Of a DNA stretch of 64,000 nucleotides, positions 36,040 to 45,596 are shown one piece after another. Source of the DNA: Natronorubrum halophilum. Lineage in GTDB: Archaea > Halobacteriota > Halobacteria > Halobacteriales > Natrialbaceae. Numbering within the stretch: position 1 is the first letter of the stretch; every line of letters begins with the position of its first letter. The notes beneath the pieces were generated by a model. That model did not search any database and was not told where the DNA came from. It worked only from the letters and a program-made list of their open reading frames with translations. Made by a program: the position numbers and the translations under genes. Location of the stretch: contig NZ_QQTY01000002.1 in the NCBI RefSeq assembly GCF_003670115.1, forward strand, positions 1,116,001 to 1,180,000, given 5' to 3'.

Positions 36040-37533
36040 ATGACCCTGCACGTGACGAACACGTTGACGGGCGAGAAAGAGCCGTTCGAGCCACAGGACC
36101 CCGAGAACGTTCTGCTCTACTACTGTGGCCTGACGGTCTCGGATCCGCCACACCTGGGCCACGCGCGGTCGTGGGTCCACGTCGACGTCATGCACCGCTG
36201 GCTCGAGTACCTCGGCTACGACGTCCGTCACGTCGAGAACTTCACCGATATTAACGAGAAGATCGTCGCCCGCGTCGGCGAGGATGACCTCGGGGACGAC
36301 GAGGAAACCGTCGCGGAGACCTACATCGAACAGACGCTGTCGAGTATGCGCGCGCTCAATCTCCTGCGGGCGGAGGTCTATCCCCGCGTGTCGGAGCACG
36401 TTCCCGAAATCATCGACCTCGTCGAGACCCTGATCGAGAAGGGCTACGCCTACGAGTCCAACGGCTCGGTCTACTTCGACGTCGCCAGCTTCGAGGAGTA
36501 CGGCAAACTCTCGAATCAGGAACTCGATGAGATCGAGTCACAGGGTGACCCCGACGAGCGCAGCGAGAAGCGCAATCCGGCGGACTTCGCGCTCTGGAAG
36601 GCCGGCGGCGTCGACGAGGGTGCCGTCCACGAGCACCGACACGAGGGCGTCGACCACGGGGGCGAACCGCCCGAGGGACTGACCTGGGACTCGCCGTGGG
36701 GCGAGGGGCGACCCGGCTGGCACATCGAGTGCTCGGCCATGAGCATGACCCACCTCGGCGAGACGCTCGATATCCACGTCGGCGGCCGCGACCTCGTCTT
36801 TCCCCACCACGAAAACGAGATCGCCCAGTCCGAGGCCGCGACGGACGAGCGCTTTGCCAACTACTGGCTCCACTGTGAACTGTTCCAGATGGGCGACGAG
36901 AAGATGTCCTCGAGTCTCGGCAACTTCGTCACCGTCGAGGAGGGCGTCGACCGGCTGGGAACGAACGTCCTGCGGACCTTCCTCACCGCGGGATCTTACA
37001 ACAGCACACAGCTCTACGCCGACGAGACGATCGCCGAGGCCGAAGAGCGCTGGGATCGACTCGAGCGGGCCTACGACGCGGCCGTCGACGCGGTGGACTC
37101 CACCGACGCGAGGACAAAAATCGTCGACGAGTCGTTCCGGACGGCGGTCGACGAGGCCCGCGCGTCGTTCGTCGAGGCGATGAACGACGACTTCAACACG
37201 CGAGAGGCGCAGTCGGCGCTGCTGTCCATCGCGACGGCGGTGAACTCACACGTCGACGACCGCGATGAGTACGACTACCGCGGACTCCGAGAAGCCGTCG
37301 ACGCGCTTGAGGAACTCGGCTCCGTCCTCGGTCTCTCGTTCGCGGGTGAGACGGCGGGTACGGCAACCCTCGCCGGCGACGTGGTCGAACTCGTCCTCGA
37401 CGTGCGCGCTCGAGAGCGTGCGGACGGCAACTACGGCCGCGCCGACGAGTTACGCGACGAACTCGAGGCGCTCGGCATCGAGGTCCAGGACACGGACGAC
37501 GGCGCGAGCTATCGACTGCCGTCCGGCGAGTGA
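36040..37533 (+). CDS. cysS: cysteinyl-tRNA synthetase
   Basis: The 497-aa class I synthetase charges tRNA-Cys. The N-terminus has the zinc-ligand Cys29 and HIGH-type motif ([19 protein letters not shown]). The zinc-site HxxE region HIECSAMSM and [20 protein letters not shown] follow, and the KMSKS-type loop is [10 protein letters not shown]. The C-terminal anticodon-binding helical bundle is complete. Length is typical. It stands alone with a short leader. Confidence 0.97.
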   Translation: MTLHVTNTLTGEKEPFEPQDPENVLLYYCGLTVSDPPHLGHARSWVHVDVMHRWLEYLGYDVRHVENFTDINEKIVARVGEDDLGDDEETVAETYIEQTLSSMRALNLLRAEVYPRVSEHVPEIIDLVETLIEKGYAYESNGSVYFDVASFEEYGKLSNQELDEIESQGDPDERSEKRNPADFALWKAGGVDEGAVHEHRHEGVDHGGEPPEGLTWDSPWGEGRPGWHIECSAMSMTHLGETLDIHVGGRDLVFPHHENEIAQSEAATDERFANYWLHCELFQMGDEKMSSSLGNFVTVEEGVDRLGTNVLRTFLTAGSYNSTQLYADETIAEAEERWDRLERAYDAAVDAVDSTDARTKIVDESFRTAVDEARASFVEAMNDDFNTREAQSALLSIATAVNSHVDDRDEYDYRGLREAVDALEELGSVLGLSFAGETAGTATLAGDVVELVLDVRARERADGNYGRADELRDELEALGIEVQDTDDGASYRLPSGE

Positions 37534-37697
37534 TACCGACCGACGAGTTTCGGTCGAACGCGATCGAGCGCCACTGACCGCCGTTCGACGGTGGCGGGGA
37601 CACAGCGGGGCGGAGCGAGTGTCTCGAATCGGCCGAATTCCACGCGGTGATGAAGACCACGAAATTTATACTTCGGAGTACGGTCGACCTGACTAGT

Positions 37698-38423
37698 ATG
37701 AATCGACGACTGTTCGTTGCCACGATCGCGGCTGGAGCGGTGGGTACCTCGGCGGGCTGTCTCAGCGGCATCATCAACGACGCCACGACGTTCGAGGCGT
37801 TCCCGGTCCGAGTGTCCACGGCCGCCGCGGACGAGGCCGGGTACGAATACAAAGGGACCAGGAAACGAGTCGAAGAGCGCGAGTTCGCCGGCGAAAGCGT
37901 CGAGGTGACGAACTATCTCAGCGAGTACACCCGGACCCTCGAGCTCCCGCTCGATGCCTTCGGATCGGAGACGGAAGCCGGCGTCTTTGCACTCATCTCG
38001 ACGCCACAGGTCAGCGTCGCGGGCGAGAGCTTCAATCCCGTCGGCGAGATGTCCACGGCGGAACTCGCCGAACACGTCCAGAACCAGTACGACAAACTCG
38101 AGATCGGGAGTAACATCGGCGGTCGAGCCCTCGAACCCGACGAACTCGACGTGCGGGTCTCGTTCGATACCTACGAAGGAGCAGCGACGCTACACGGCGA
38201 GCAAGAGATCAATGTGCTCGTCGATATCGCCCAGCCGGATCACGATTCCGACCACCTCGTACTCATCGGCGTCTATCCCGACGAAGAGGGGTTTTCGGCA
38301 GAATCCGAACAGGGGCGAATCGATACCATGGTCGCCGGCCTCGAGCACAGCGACGACGTAGACGTCGATATCGTCGAGGAGGATGGAGACGGCGGCGACA
38401 ACGAGACGGACGAAAACGAGTAG
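37698..38423 (+). CDS. DUF6517-like lipoprotein
   Basis: The 241-aa protein starts MNRRLFVATIAAGAVGTSAGC, a signal peptide with two N-terminal arginines and a lipobox ending SAGC at Cys21. The mature region has the pattern FPVRVSTAAADEAGYEYKG..., VTNYLSEYTRTLELPL and ALISTPQVSVAGESFNPVGEMSTAEL, which fits the haloarchaeal DUF6517 lipoproteins. It ends in an acidic low-complexity tail. Start ATG at 37698 is chosen because it places the signal peptide at the N-terminus and lies 26 bases after an AATTTATAC box. Function unknown. Confidence 0.85.
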   Translation: MNRRLFVATIAAGAVGTSAGCLSGIINDATTFEAFPVRVSTAAADEAGYEYKGTRKRVEEREFAGESVEVTNYLSEYTRTLELPLDAFGSETEAGVFALISTPQVSVAGESFNPVGEMSTAELAEHVQNQYDKLEIGSNIGGRALEPDELDVRVSFDTYEGAATLHGEQEINVLVDIAQPDHDSDHLVLIGVYPDEEGFSAESEQGRIDTMVAGLEHSDDVDVDIVEEDGDGGDNETDENE

Positions 38424-38469
38424 CGTCCCTCGCAAAAACGATCGTCGCTGATCGACCGTTCGCGTGCGC

Positions 38470-39570
38470 TTACAGGCCGAGCGCCGTCATAAGCGACAGC
38501 CCGCTCGCGAGCGCGCCGAGGAGGTAGCCGCCGATCGCGCCGCCGTTGAGCAGCGGCAGTCCCGCGTGGGGTCGCCCCTTGAGAACCATGAACATGAGGA
38601 CGAGCAGGCCGGCGATCGTGCCGACGAGTGCGCCGAGGGCGGGAACGTTCAGCGCGATTCCCGGAACGTCGATCGTGCCGACGTCGAGGAAGTACGCCGC
38701 GCTCGCGACGAGAATCGTCGGGATGACGGCGTCGCCGAGGCCGATGAACAGCGCGTCACGTTCCATGCCGCCCTCGTCGGGATCGGTCCCGTCAATTTCG
38801 GCGTCGGCATCGGTTCGGGCGTCATCGCCGGTGGCGTCCGTATCACTCGTCGATGGCCCGCCGTTGGCTGCGGTGGTGGACGTCGAGTCCGTGGGAGTCG
38901 CCTCTGCAGAAGCCGAATCCGTCTCGTCGCCCGATTCGTCCTCGAGGACGCCGTCGGTGCTGCCCGCGGCGAGGTAGGAGTACGAGAGGGTCGTCGGGAT
39001 CACGAGGACGACGGGGATCTTGAGGTCCATCACGCCCTCGGCGAGATCGAGCATGTGCTCGGTCCCGTAGACGCTGATGGCGTCGTAGACGGCGAGGACG
39101 GACAGCAACAGGATGGCCGGCAGGAGTCCGAAGCTGATCCCGAACAGGGCGGCCGCACCGGCCCCCATCACCACCCCGGTGCTGTCGATGACGTACCACT
39201 CCGGATAGAACAGGAGGGCTGCCCCGATCCCGACGGCGGCGAGCGCGGCGACGGCGTTGACTCCGCCGACGGTGACCGCGGGCGGGACGAGTTCGGCGAA
39301 GACGAACCACGCGAGCATCACGCTGACGCCGATGATCATGGCCTTGATGAGCCACTGGACGTCGTACTTGAACGTCACGAGCATGAGGGCGGTCGCGACG
39401 AGAATAATGGCGAAGTACACCACGCTGTTGGCCGGGTCGTCGGGGTCCTCGACCGCCTGTCGATCCGAATCGTGGAAGGGCTCGATCAGCGCCAGCGCAC
39501 CGAGCTGGACACCGAGAAAGAGCACCACCGTCAGACCGACGGCGAGGAGGACCCGCGTCCGATGATTCAT
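38470..39570 (-). CDS. presenilin/signal-peptide-peptidase family intramembrane aspartyl protease
   Basis: The 366-aa protein has about nine membrane helices. The two catalytic aspartates are in LAVYDAISVYGTEH (Asp163, YD motif) and GLGDAVIP (Asp280, GxGD motif), with a C-terminal PAL-like turn (HAGLPLLNGG). An acidic, Ser/Thr-rich linker of about 70 residues (203-272) separates the two catalytic helices, comparable in position to the loop cleaved in presenilin. The start at 39570 is set by conserved MNHRTRVLLAVGLTVVL. It is the last gene of a minus-strand run after gar1. Confidence 0.9.
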   Translation of the reverse strand: MNHRTRVLLAVGLTVVLFLGVQLGALALIEPFHDSDRQAVEDPDDPANSVVYFAIILVATALMLVTFKYDVQWLIKAMIIGVSVMLAWFVFAELVPPAVTVGGVNAVAALAAVGIGAALLFYPEWYVIDSTGVVMGAGAAALFGISFGLLPAILLLSVLAVYDAISVYGTEHMLDLAEGVMDLKIPVVLVIPTTLSYSYLAAGSTDGVLEDESGDETDSASAEATPTDSTSTTAANGGPSTSDTDATGDDARTDADAEIDGTDPDEGGMERDALFIGLGDAVIPTILVASAAYFLDVGTIDVPGIALNVPALGALVGTIAGLLVLMFMVLKGRPHAGLPLLNGGAIGGYLLGALASGLSLMTALGL

Positions 39571-39713
39571 AGCCCGGCGTTCGTACCCCGCTCCTATGGG
39601 TGTTTTCGTCTTCGCTCGAGCGAGCGACTCGGATGGCGGTCGGTTCGCGGTCGCTCGAGCCACGCGTTCGAGCGGTGCTACCGGTCTCCAGGGTGTTGTG
39701 GATGCCCGGAGCG

Positions 39714-39992
39714 CTATCGAGCGTACAGTGGCGATCCCACGAGCGACGGCAGGTGAACGCCGGCGTCGGGCGTCACCGCGAGATAGGGGCGCTCGACCGG
39801 CCCGAAGACGTCGACGACGCGGCCGACCTCCTCGAGGGAGTCGTCTAAGACCATCGTCCCGATCTCGTTTCGGAGCGCGCTATCGGAGTTCGCCCCGCCG
39901 TCGGCACCACCGGATCCGCTATCGTCGGTGTCGTCCGTCCGCAACACGGCGAGGCCCTGTGCGGTACGGACGACCGATCCAACCCGGCGCAT
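39714..39992 (-). CDS. gar1: H/ACA RNA-protein component Gar1
   Basis: Gar1 is a core protein of archaeal H/ACA RNPs that direct pseudouridylation of rRNA. The 92-aa protein starts MRRVGSVVRTAQGLAVLRTDD and has the beta-barrel GTMVLDDSLEEVGRVVDVFGPVERPYLAV typical of the family. It contains an acidic-glycine insertion of about 15 residues after the first strands. It begins one base after srp19 ends, so translation is likely coupled. Confidence 0.93.
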   Translation of the reverse strand: MRRVGSVVRTAQGLAVLRTDDTDDSGSGGADGGANSDSALRNEIGTMVLDDSLEEVGRVVDVFGPVERPYLAVTPDAGVHLPSLVGSPLYAR

Positions 39993-39993
39993 C

Positions 39994-40275
39994 TTACTCG
40001 CGCATCGCGACGACGTAGGCCGCGACGGCCTGGACGAGGTCGTTTTTCGCCGAGTCGTCGGCCCCGCGGACGACGACGCGGCCGCGATCGGCCCAGTGCT
40101 CCCTGGAGTAGGCCTTGTCCCGTTCGATCGTGGCATCGTACCCGATCTGCTGGACCGCCTTGGCGATTTCGTCGACCGTCGGCTCTTCGACTGATAGATC
40201 TCGTGACACGCGCCGACCCTCGGCCCGTGAGAGGCCCGCATCGAGATAGGCGGGCCAGATGACGTTCTCGACCAT
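39994..40275 (-). CDS. srp19: signal recognition particle 19 kDa protein
   Basis: SRP19 binds 7S RNA and promotes SRP54 loading in protein targeting to the membrane. The 93-aa protein begins [26 protein letters not shown], the family's diagnostic N-terminus, and carries [32 protein letters not shown]. It lies upstream of gar1 and downstream of btuF on the same strand; the two RNP proteins share an operon, a common haloarchaeal order. Confidence 0.95.
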   Translation of the reverse strand: MVENVIWPAYLDAGLSRAEGRRVSRDLSVEEPTVDEIAKAVQQIGYDATIERDKAYSREHWADRGRVVVRGADDSAKNDLVQAVAAYVVAMRE

Positions 40276-40335
40276 GCGTTCATCTCGAGCAGCCGACGAG
40301 TAAACCCTTTTCAAAACGAGACGGGAATTCGGCGA

Positions 40336-41415
40336 TTATCGACGGCCCGCGAGGAACGCGACGGCGAGGAGCGCTGCGACGGCCACTGCCACCCCGAAGC
40401 CGGGGATCGTATCGTTTTCGGCGTCGCTTTCACTGTCGTCGGTTTCACCGTCGCCGCTTTCGTTGGCCGCTTCGAGGCCCTCGCTCGCCTGCTCGTAGGC
40501 GTCGGGGTGAACTGTTTCGACGATATCCACGACGGCGTAGAGTACCTGCGGTGCGGGCTGACTGATCTGGTTCGCATCGACGGAGACCGTATTCTCGTTC
40601 TGATAGGCCGTCGTTGCCTCAGCCCCGTTGGGTATCGGCGGTTCGTCGGTGTAGTCTGGGTAGATGATCCACTCGGGATCTTCGTCGACGATCATCTCGG
40701 TGCTGAGTTGCGGGTAGAACGTGCCTTCCGCCTGTTCGGCGATGTCCTCGACACCGGCGGTCGTCAGCACCTCGTGGATGAACGAATCGGTTCCGGCGGT
40801 CGTTCCGTCCTCGCCCATCGCGTAGTAGGCGAGCGGTCGATCCGCTCCCTCGAGGGCCGTTTCGACGACCTCGAGACGCTCGTCCATCCAGTCGACGGTT
40901 TCCTCGGCACCGCCGCACTCGCCGGTCAGTTCACCGGTTCGAAGGGTGTTCTCGCGCACGTCGTCCATCGAGTTCGCGGCATCGAACTGGTAGACCGTGA
41001 GGCCGGACTCGCGAAGACCTTCGACGTCCGCGTCAGCCGTGGCGTTTGCAGCCAGAACGAGGTCCGGATCGAGGTCGACCACCAGTTCGTGGTCGACCTC
41101 GTAGTTGTCGGTGATATCCACGCGGTCGCCGATTTCGAGGCCGCTCGTCGCCTCCTCGTCGGGCATCCCGTCGAGGCGGTCCTCGGCACCGATCTCGAAG
41201 ACGGTCTGTGCGTCGCTCGCCTGCAAGGCGACGATGGACTCCGGCGGTTCCTCGAGCGTGATCTCTTCGCCGGTCGCGTCCGTTACCTCGAGCGGGTACT
41301 CACACTCCGCGTCGCTCGCATCGGCGGTAGTTTGGACGCTCGTCCCAGCTACGGTGGGGGCAAACAGCGAGAGGGCCAGTAGTACGGTAACGAAAACGAC
41401 GAGTTTCTGTCGCAT
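40336..41415 (-). CDS. btuF: cobalamin ABC transporter substrate-binding protein, PGF-CTERM anchored
   Basis: The 359-aa protein has a Sec signal peptide (first ~24 residues), a type III solute-binding (BtuF/FhuD) domain with ESIVALQASDAQTVFEIGAEDRLDG and WIIYPDYTDEPP, a Ser/Glu/Asp-rich stalk, and a C-terminal PGF-CTERM (TIPGFGVAVAV..., basic end RR) for archaeosortase processing and lipid attachment. Divergent from btuCD with a shared promoter palindrome. Cobalamin rather than iron siderophore is preferred from the extended BtuD and gene order, but siderophore uptake is not excluded. Confidence 0.85.
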   Translation of the reverse strand: MRQKLVVFVTVLLALSLFAPTVAGTSVQTTADASDAECEYPLEVTDATGEEITLEEPPESIVALQASDAQTVFEIGAEDRLDGMPDEEATSGLEIGDRVDITDNYEVDHELVVDLDPDLVLAANATADADVEGLRESGLTVYQFDAANSMDDVRENTLRTGELTGECGGAEETVDWMDERLEVVETALEGADRPLAYYAMGEDGTTAGTDSFIHEVLTTAGVEDIAEQAEGTFYPQLSTEMIVDEDPEWIIYPDYTDEPPIPNGAEATTAYQNENTVSVDANQISQPAPQVLYAVVDIVETVHPDAYEQASEGLEAANESGDGETDDSESDAENDTIPGFGVAVAVAALLAVAFLAGRR

Positions 41416-41439
41416 TATCCGCTATGACGGGGGTCTTCA

Positions 41440-41451
41440 ACAAATATTTGT
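41440..41451. promoter_or_regulatory. symmetric palindrome serving both btuF and btuC promoters
   Basis: ACAAATATTTGT is a perfect 12-bp palindrome. Its edges are exactly 25 bases from the btuF ATG on one side and 25 bases from the btuC ATG on the other. That is the expected box A distance for leaderless transcripts in both directions, so one element may be the TATA box of both genes. Confidence 0.65.
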
Positions 41452-41475
41452 CTAACCCAACCGAGGTTGCAGTAT

Positions 41476-42606
41476 ATGACGCGCCCGGTCCGGACCGTTT
41501 CGTGGTCGGCGGGGTTGATCGTGCTACTCATCGCCGTCATCATCGGTAGCGCCGCCCTCGGATCGGTCAGGATCGATCCGGTGACGGTGGCGCTGGCCAT
41601 CTTGAACGCTGTCGTCGTTCCGTCGGGCGTGACACTCGAGACCGGAACCCTGCCGGTAATCGGGACCGGGGTTCCGGTTCCGGATCTCCGGTACACGTCG
41701 ATCTTCTCGTTCGACGTTTCGCGAACGGACCAGATCATCGTGGCCGATATTCGGCTGCCGAGGATCGCCCTCGCGGCGACGGTCGGGTTCTCGCTCGCGG
41801 CCGCGGGAACGGTCATGCAGGGATTCTTCCGAAATCCGCTCGCCGATCCGTCGATTATCGGTGTTTCGTCCGGCGCCGCTGTCGGTGCCGTCGCAGCGAT
41901 CGCGTTTCCGGCCCTGATTCCGTTCGGAAGTCTCCACCTCTCGGCGTTCGTCGGCGCGCTGGGGGCGGCGTTTTTCGTCTACGGGATCGCGACCGAAGGC
42001 GGACGAACGCCGGTCGCGACGCTGCTGTTGGCGGGCGTCGCCATACAGGCGTTTCTCGGCGCGATGATTTCCTACATGCTCGTCCTCAGCGGCGACGAAC
42101 TCAGACAGGCCGTGGTCTGGATGATGGGGCATCTCAACAACAGCACCTGGGGCGACGTCGCGTTCGCGCTGCCGGTCACCCTTGCCGGCGTTCTCGTCTT
42201 GCTGGCGTACACGCGCGACATGAACGTTCTCTTGCTGGGTGAGGAGGACGCACACCACCTGGGCGTCAACGTCGAACGGACCAAACTGCTCTTGCTCGCG
42301 ATCGCGAGCCTCGTCACCGCGGCCGGCGTTGCGGTCGCGGGCGTCATCGGGTTCGTCGGACTGGTCGTTCCCCACATCATGCGCCTGGTCGTCGGCCCCG
42401 ACCACCGCATCCTGTTGCCGACCAGCGCGCTCGCCGGCGCGTCGTTTCTGGTCGCGACCGATACGATCGCCCGGATCGGGACGGTCCCGCTCCCGTTCGG
42501 CCTCGAGTTCGCGACCCCCGTCGTGCCCGTCGGAATCATCACGGCCGCGTTGGGCGCGCCCTTTTTCCTCTTCTTGCTCACCCGCCGGGAGGTGCATTCG
42601 GTATGA
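41476..42606 (+). CDS. btuC: cobalamin ABC transporter permease BtuC
   Basis: The 376-aa FecCD/BtuC family permease has about ten membrane helices. The family segments [46 protein letters not shown] and [28 protein letters not shown] (in parts) include the ATPase-contact loop. An insertion of about 35 residues near 45-80 ([16 protein letters not shown]... [10 protein letters not shown]) is longer than in bacterial BtuC. Start ATG at 41476 is supported by the palindromic box A 25 bases upstream. It overlaps btuD by 4 bases. Confidence 0.9.
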   Translation: MTRPVRTVSWSAGLIVLLIAVIIGSAALGSVRIDPVTVALAILNAVVVPSGVTLETGTLPVIGTGVPVPDLRYTSIFSFDVSRTDQIIVADIRLPRIALAATVGFSLAAAGTVMQGFFRNPLADPSIIGVSSGAAVGAVAAIAFPALIPFGSLHLSAFVGALGAAFFVYGIATEGGRTPVATLLLAGVAIQAFLGAMISYMLVLSGDELRQAVVWMMGHLNNSTWGDVAFALPVTLAGVLVLLAYTRDMNVLLLGEEDAHHLGVNVERTKLLLLAIASLVTAAGVAVAGVIGFVGLVVPHIMRLVVGPDHRILLPTSALAGASFLVATDTIARIGTVPLPFGLEFATPVVPVGIITAALGAPFFLFLLTRREVHSV

Positions 42607-43964
42607 CGCAGCGACCGGAGACGCACGATGGCGAACCCGAGCGCCAGGCCCGTACGCACCGCCCCGATCCGGCGGCGATATCGGTCGATAACTGTTCGCT
42701 CTCCTTCGGCGATCTCTCGGTCCTCGAGAACGTGTCGCTGACCGTTGAGCCGGGGGAGTTCGTCGGGTTCGTCGGCCCCAATGGAGCCGGGAAGACGACG
42801 CTCCTGCGGGCCATCAGCGGTGCGCTGGAGCCGGCCGCCGGAACGGTGTCGATCGGCGACAGCGATATCCACGCGATCCCCTCGAAGGCCTCGAGTCGGC
42901 TGGTATCGGTCGTGCCTCAGGATACGACGCTCTCGTTTTCCTTCCCCGTTCGCGACGTCGTCGAGATGGGGCGACACCCCCATCGGTCGCGGTTTTCCGC
43001 GCCGACTCGCAGGGACCAGCAGGCGGTCGAACGCGCCCTCGAGCGCACGCGAACGAACGATCTGGCTGACCGACCGATCGACGAAGTGAGCGGCGGGCAG
43101 CGCCAGCGCGTCGTCCTCGCGCGTGCGATCGCCCAGGAAACGCCGGCGCTGTTGCTCGACGAGCCGACCGGCAGCCTCGACATCAACCACCAGGTCGAGA
43201 CGCTCGAGTTGGTCCGGGAACTGGTCGAGGAGGGCCGAACCGTCTGCGCGGCGATTCACGACCTCGACCTGGCCGCGCGCTACTGCGATCGACTCGTGAT
43301 GCTCGCGGACGGCGAAATCTACCGGAGCGGTCCGCCGGGGGACGTGCTGACCGGAGACTCGCTCGCCGCCGTCTTCGACGCGACGGCGACCGTCACGCCG
43401 AACCCGATCACGGGGACGGAGACGGTGACGGCGCTTTCGGACCGCCGTCGAAACGGCGCGGACGACGGTCCAGACGGGCGGGCGCTCCGAGACGGTCGCC
43501 TTCACGTTCTCGGAACGGGAACGCGCGCCGCGGGCGTCCTCGCCCGACTCGAGACCGCGGATGCGGGACTCGAGGTCTCCGTCGGCCCCGTTACGAGGGG
43601 TGATACGACGGCCGAGACGGCCCGATCGCTCGAGGTCGACCGCATCGAGGTCCCGCCGTTCGAATCGCTCTCGGAGTCCGATCTGATGATCTTCGAGAAC
43701 CGGGTCTCCGAGGCCGACGTGACGGTCCTGGCCGACCCCGAGATCGGTACGGGCGGGACCGGCAGCCAGCAGCTTCTCGAGGCGGTCGACGGTACGAACA
43801 CGCCGATCGTTGAGGCGACGCCGGAGACGGTGCTCGAGGCGGTCGGAGACGCGCTCGCAAACCGGTCGGCGTCAGCAGAGACGGACTCCGACGCAGGTTC
43901 GGAGTCGTCGTACACGGATAGCGACTCGAGTTCGGGGCTGTCGGCCGGGTCGTCCAGCGACTGA
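42603..43964 (+). CDS. btuD: cobalamin ABC transporter ATPase BtuD with C-terminal extension
   Basis: The 453-aa protein has an N-terminal ~255-residue ATPase (Walker [10 protein letters not shown], signature VSGGQRQR, Walker [14 protein letters not shown]-loop [12 protein letters not shown]). An additional ~195 residues follow: [31 protein letters not shown]..., a Rossmann-like beta-alpha domain, ending in an acidic Ser-rich tail. Halobacterium salinarum BtuD is also extended, so the tail is a haloarchaeal feature. ATGA overlap with btuC shows coupling. Confidence 0.9.
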   Translation: MTQRPETHDGEPERQARTHRPDPAAISVDNCSLSFGDLSVLENVSLTVEPGEFVGFVGPNGAGKTTLLRAISGALEPAAGTVSIGDSDIHAIPSKASSRLVSVVPQDTTLSFSFPVRDVVEMGRHPHRSRFSAPTRRDQQAVERALERTRTNDLADRPIDEVSGGQRQRVVLARAIAQETPALLLDEPTGSLDINHQVETLELVRELVEEGRTVCAAIHDLDLAARYCDRLVMLADGEIYRSGPPGDVLTGDSLAAVFDATATVTPNPITGTETVTALSDRRRNGADDGPDGRALRDGRLHVLGTGTRAAGVLARLETADAGLEVSVGPVTRGDTTAETARSLEVDRIEVPPFESLSESDLMIFENRVSEADVTVLADPEIGTGGTGSQQLLEAVDGTNTPIVEATPETVLEAVGDALANRSASAETDSDAGSESSYTDSDSSSGLSAGSSSD

Positions 43965-44114
43965 TGCCGTCGAATTAATCCAGTGAACGGTGGTTTCGAA
44001 CTGGCAACCGGTTCGGCGAGTATACTGGCGGACGGCTCCGTCGAAGGCCAAAGAAGCGGATTGATGTTTACAGCGATCAGTACAGAGGGAGAGGGGAACG
44101 AGTATGTAGAAGCG

Positions 44115-45290
44115 CTACACGACGCCGAGTTCCCGGGGATAGTCGGTCAAGTTTTCGTAGCCTGTCTCGGTCACCACGACGAGGTCTTCGAGGCGGACGC
44201 CGCCGGTTCCCTGCTCGTACAACCCGGGCTCGACCGTGACGACGTGGCCGGGCCGTAGCTCCCCGCCGCCCCAGTTGAGCTTCGGCTTTTCGTGCACGTC
44301 GAGCCCGACGCCGTGGCCGGTGGCGCTTGTGAAGCCGTCCTCGGTGGCCTCGTCGGTCCGGAGCGTCGGGTACCCCGCGTGCTCGAACACGTCGCAGACC
44401 GCCTCGTTCACCGCCTCGCCGGTCACGCCGGGCTGGATGGTTCCGAGCGCCGTCTCGTATGCCTCCCGGGTCACCTCGTACCACTCCCTGATTTTCGCGT
44501 CAGGTTCACCCTTCACGAACGTCCGGGTCACGTCCCCGAAGTACCGCGATTCCTTGTTGCGCGGGAAGATGTCGACGATGATCGGATCGCCCGCCGCTAT
44601 CGGGCCCGTCCCGACCGCGTGCGCCGTGGCCCCCTCCGCCCCTGAGGCGACGATGCACTCGTCTAGCGCACAGCCCTCCTCCAGCAGTGTAGCTTCGATA
44701 GCCCGGCAGACCCGCTCGCTGGTGAGCACCTCCCCGTCCAAGTGCAGGACACCCGACTCGACCGTCGCACGTTCGAGCATTTCCTCGGCGACCGCCATCG
44801 CACTCTCGTTCGCCCGCTGGGTCTCTCTTACGTGTTTGACTTCCACCTCGGTTTTCAGCGCGCGAATATCACCAACCGTGTCGTCGTAGTCGGTGACGAC
44901 GTTGACGCCGTGGGCGCGGAGGACATCGGCAGTGCCGTTCGGGAAGGAGGCCGGTACCGACACCGCGTCGACGTCGTTCTCGGCGAGAAACTCTGCCGTC
45001 GCGATGGGACCGGCTCTCGCCGGCCCGTGTTCGATGACCTTGCTCCCGTAATCGAACTCTGAGAACCGTCGCACGCTATCGCCGTCGCCTTCGGTGCTCG
45101 CTCGCGCGTACACCATGTCGGGGACGAGCAGGTGCACCTTCCCGTCGAGGTACAGAGTGATGAAGTTCCCCATCGCGCGAAAGCCCGAGAGGTAGTACTG
45201 GTTGCTATCCTCACCGTCGTCGTTAATCAGATACCCGTCGGTACCTGCCTCGTTGAGATACGTCGTTAGCTGTGGATAAGCGGGAGCCAT
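44115..45290 (-). CDS. Xaa-Pro peptidase (M24 family)
   Basis: The 391-aa protein has the creatinase/prolidase N-terminal domain (~1-150) and a pita-bread catalytic domain. Metal-binding residues are visible in [22 protein letters not shown] (two Asp), [11 protein letters not shown] (His), [11 protein letters not shown] (Glu) and [10 protein letters not shown] (Glu). It likely removes N-terminal residues ahead of proline from peptides in the cytoplasm. Start ATG at 45290 lies about 35 bases after a CATTTATT box. No operon partner. Confidence 0.93.
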   Translation of the reverse strand: MAPAYPQLTTYLNEAGTDGYLINDDGEDSNQYYLSGFRAMGNFITLYLDGKVHLLVPDMVYARASTEGDGDSVRRFSEFDYGSKVIEHGPARAGPIATAEFLAENDVDAVSVPASFPNGTADVLRAHGVNVVTDYDDTVGDIRALKTEVEVKHVRETQRANESAMAVAEEMLERATVESGVLHLDGEVLTSERVCRAIEATLLEEGCALDECIVASGAEGATAHAVGTGPIAAGDPIIVDIFPRNKESRYFGDVTRTFVKGEPDAKIREWYEVTREAYETALGTIQPGVTGEAVNEAVCDVFEHAGYPTLRTDEATEDGFTSATGHGVGLDVHEKPKLNWGGGELRPGHVVTVEPGLYEQGTGGVRLEDLVVVTETGYENLTDYPRELGVV

Positions 45291-45596
45291 GGAGCGAAAT
45301 TGATGAACCGAGAAATAAATGTTGTTAAACAGAGATGTCAAATCGCCTCTCTCACGATGCTAGTTGTCAGATCCGAGAGTAAGACCACGGCCGGCGTATG
45401 AACGTCTGAAAAGCACATTCGTACGCATCGTAAACGAGCGTGTCAAAACAACACACAGCTACCGGAGAGGATCGTATCAGAACCGACCGGACGGCGATCG
45501 CGAGCGCTCGAGCGCGATCGGTCCGTGAATCGGTCCAACCGAGAGTACGAGCGCAACTGGACGGTTTTTTACCCCTCCGCCTCCGAGTGGCCGCTA
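45291..45596. other. divergent intergenic region, no gene seen
   Basis: The left part (45295-45350) is AT-rich and carries the probable minus-strand box A (AATAAATG on the plus strand) of the peptidase gene. The right part is the gatE leader and includes ACGGTTTTTTACC, 25-35 bases before the gatE ATG. No RNA gene or repeat is apparent. Confidence 0.4.

Noticed and set aside
41416-41475. Cobalamin riboswitch between btuF and btuC
   Set aside because: The 60-base gap is too short for one, and the genes appear leaderless.
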